Positions 63,055 to 64,000 of a stretch of 64,000 nt of DNA are shown one piece after another. Below the pieces are notes generated by a model that had not been told where the DNA came from, did not search any database, and was given only the letters and a program-made list of their open reading frames with translations. Numbering within the stretch: position 1 is the stretch's first letter; each line of letters opens with the position of its first letter. The stretch covers positions 1-64,000 of the forward strand of contig NZ_BONI01000021.1 in the NCBI RefSeq assembly GCF_016862635.1. Reading direction: 5' to 3'. Made by a program: the position numbers and the translations under genes. The stretch comes from Catellatospora coxensis (GTDB lineage Bacteria > Actinomycetota > Actinomycetes > Mycobacteriales > Micromonosporaceae).

Positions 63055-63549
63055 ATGAGCTTCGAAGAGTACGTGCTGGCGCGCGGCCCGGCGCTGGTCC
63101 GCCTCGCTCGGCTGCTGGTGGGCGATCCGCACCGGGCCGAGGACCTGGTGCAGGACGCGCTGCTGCGCACCTATCCGCGATGGCAGCGCATCGTGCGGTC
63201 CGACCATCCGGACGTCTACGTGCGGCGGGTGATGGTCAACCTGAGCTCCGCCTGGTGGCGTAGGTTGTCCAACCGCGAGCTGCCGGCCGACCTGCGTGCG
63301 CACGGTCCGGTGGCCGTCGGCGCGGGGCCGGAGGCGACGAGCGTCGCCCGGATGCTGATGTGGGAGCGGATCAACGGGCTGCCGGCGCGGCAGCGGGCCG
63401 TGATCGCGCTGCGGTACTACGAGGACTTCGACGATCACCGGATCAGCGAGATCCTCGGCTGCTCGCGGGCGAGCGTGCGCACTCATGCCATGAGGGCGCT
63501 GAAGGCGATGCGTATCCAGCTCACGGCAGATGTGGAGGCGACCGTATGA
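63055..63549 (+). CDS. SigE-family ECF RNA polymerase sigma factor
   Basis: A 164-residue sigma factor of the actinomycete SigE/SCO family length. Region 2: VRLARLLVGDPHRAEDLVQDALLRTY; the linker has YVRRVMVNLSSAWWRR; region 4: LRYYEDFDDHRISEILGCSRASVRTHAMRALKAMR. ATG 63055 is used; GTG 63043 is possible and neither has a strong ribosome site, so a short or absent leader is likely. Its stop overlaps the next gene by four bases (ATGA), the usual link to its anti-sigma factor. Confidence 0.92.
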   Translation: MSFEEYVLARGPALVRLARLLVGDPHRAEDLVQDALLRTYPRWQRIVRSDHPDVYVRRVMVNLSSAWWRRLSNRELPADLRAHGPVAVGAGPEATSVARMLMWERINGLPARQRAVIALRYYEDFDDHRISEILGCSRASVRTHAMRALKAMRIQLTADVEATV

Positions 63550-64000
63550 ACATCGACATCAATACGCTGGTCGAGCAGTTGCACAGCCGTGCGGAAGGCC
63601 CGGTGGATTCGAGGGCGCTGCTGGCCAGGGTGGAGCTCGTGTATCGCCGACGGCGGTCACGGCGGGCTGTCGTCGGTGCCGTGGCGGCGGTGTCGCTGGT
63701 CATGGCGGTGGCCTTCGCGACGCTCGCGCCCCACGACGGGCAGTCGTCCCCGCCCGGGTCGCCGGGGACGGGGGGCCCGCGCCCGGTGCTGCCCAGCGGC
63801 GCGGCCCGTGCCGGCGATGTCCACCAGGTGCCCGCGTTGCCGGGGATCGGCTCGCTGAACGACGCCTCGGACGTCGGCGCCGATCCGTTCGCCGTCCACT
63901 TCGACACCGGGCGGTTCGCCCACCCCGTGGCGACGGCGCGGTGGTCGGTCGCCGACGGGGTCGAGGAGCTGACCTTCTACGGCGACACCGAGGGCGTCGG
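63546..64000 (+). CDS. Probable membrane anti-sigma factor or sigma-linked protein (partial)
   Basis: At least 151 residues, cut by the window end. It begins MNIDINTLVEQLHSRAEGP, has a basic stretch (YRRRRSRR), one membrane helix (AVVGAVAAVSLVMAVAFATLA) and then a Pro/Gly-rich extracytoplasmic part. The inside-helix-outside plan and the ATGA coupling to the sigma gene suggest an anti-sigma role, but no zinc-type HxxxCxxC motif is present in the inner 35 residues, so that remains inference. Confidence 0.75.
   Translation, partial: MNIDINTLVEQLHSRAEGPVDSRALLARVELVYRRRRSRRAVVGAVAAVSLVMAVAFATLAPHDGQSSPPGSPGTGGPRPVLPSGAARAGDVHQVPALPGIGSLNDASDVGADPFAVHFDTGRFAHPVATARWSVADGVEELTFYGDTEGV

Overview
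The window is strongly GC-rich, gene-dense DNA from a high-GC Gram-positive actinomycete. Supporting signs are GTG and TTG starts with purine-rich ribosome binding sites, many 1-4 base ATGA/GTGA gene overlaps, SARP/NB-ARC regulators, three ECF sigma factors, MmyB and CsoR regulators, and large secreted enzymes with CBM, PKD, ricin-lectin and LamG modules. A soil saprophyte, possibly a Micromonosporaceae member, is my inference; no rRNA, tRNA, CRISPR array, insertion sequence or prophage was recognised.

Left part (0.1-14.4 kb): a ketose-catabolic operon on the minus strand (class II aldolase, HAD phosphatase, DhaL, DhaK); a secreted trypsin-like protease; a WGR/beta-propeller protein; a TlpA-CcdA thiol-redox pair; a secreted GH53 galactanase under an apparent LacI-type operator; a cupin/MmyB divergent pair; a P-loop kinase; and two unknowns.

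Central part (14.8-36 kb): two very large secreted ThuA-domain fusions flank an import and catabolism cluster. The first is ThuA + sorbosone-dehydrogenase-like + PKD + CBM6 + two F5/8C domains. The second is ThuA + copper radical oxidase + two LamG domains. Between them lie copCD/ycnI-like copper genes, a 4-oxalocrotonate tautomerase, an IclR regulator, kduI, kduD, a complete ribose-type ABC importer with two permeases, and an aldehyde dehydrogenase. A shared operator, GTTC-N8-GAAC, occurs before the tautomerase, kduI and the copper radical oxidase, with degenerate copies by iclR and a second by the oxidase. I read this as one IclR-controlled regulon joining extracellular oxidation to uptake and deoxy-uronate breakdown.

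Copper block (37.3-43.8 kb): csoR, copZ, a His-rich exported protein and a CPC-type copper ATPase run on the minus strand. A divergent His-rich ATPase carries an unusual CPD membrane motif. Five ATACCCC/GGGGTAT palindromes mark the CsoR-controlled promoters.

Right part (43.8-64 kb): a TetR-controlled pair of small membrane proteins; a SigJ/ECF41 sigma factor with an FAD oxidoreductase; an AfsR-like regulator split into a SARP gene and an HTH-NB-ARC-TPR gene; a DUF899 protein facing a SnoaL-type ECF sigma factor; a secreted GH97-like enzyme with two ricin lectin domains; a MarR/membrane-protein divergent pair; a DUF1996-CBM6 secreted protein; a three-gene operon of histidine kinase, response regulator and a membrane-anchored CBM35-like protein; and a SigE-family sigma factor followed by a probable anti-sigma factor cut by the window end. 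Strong hairpins separate most convergent genes.
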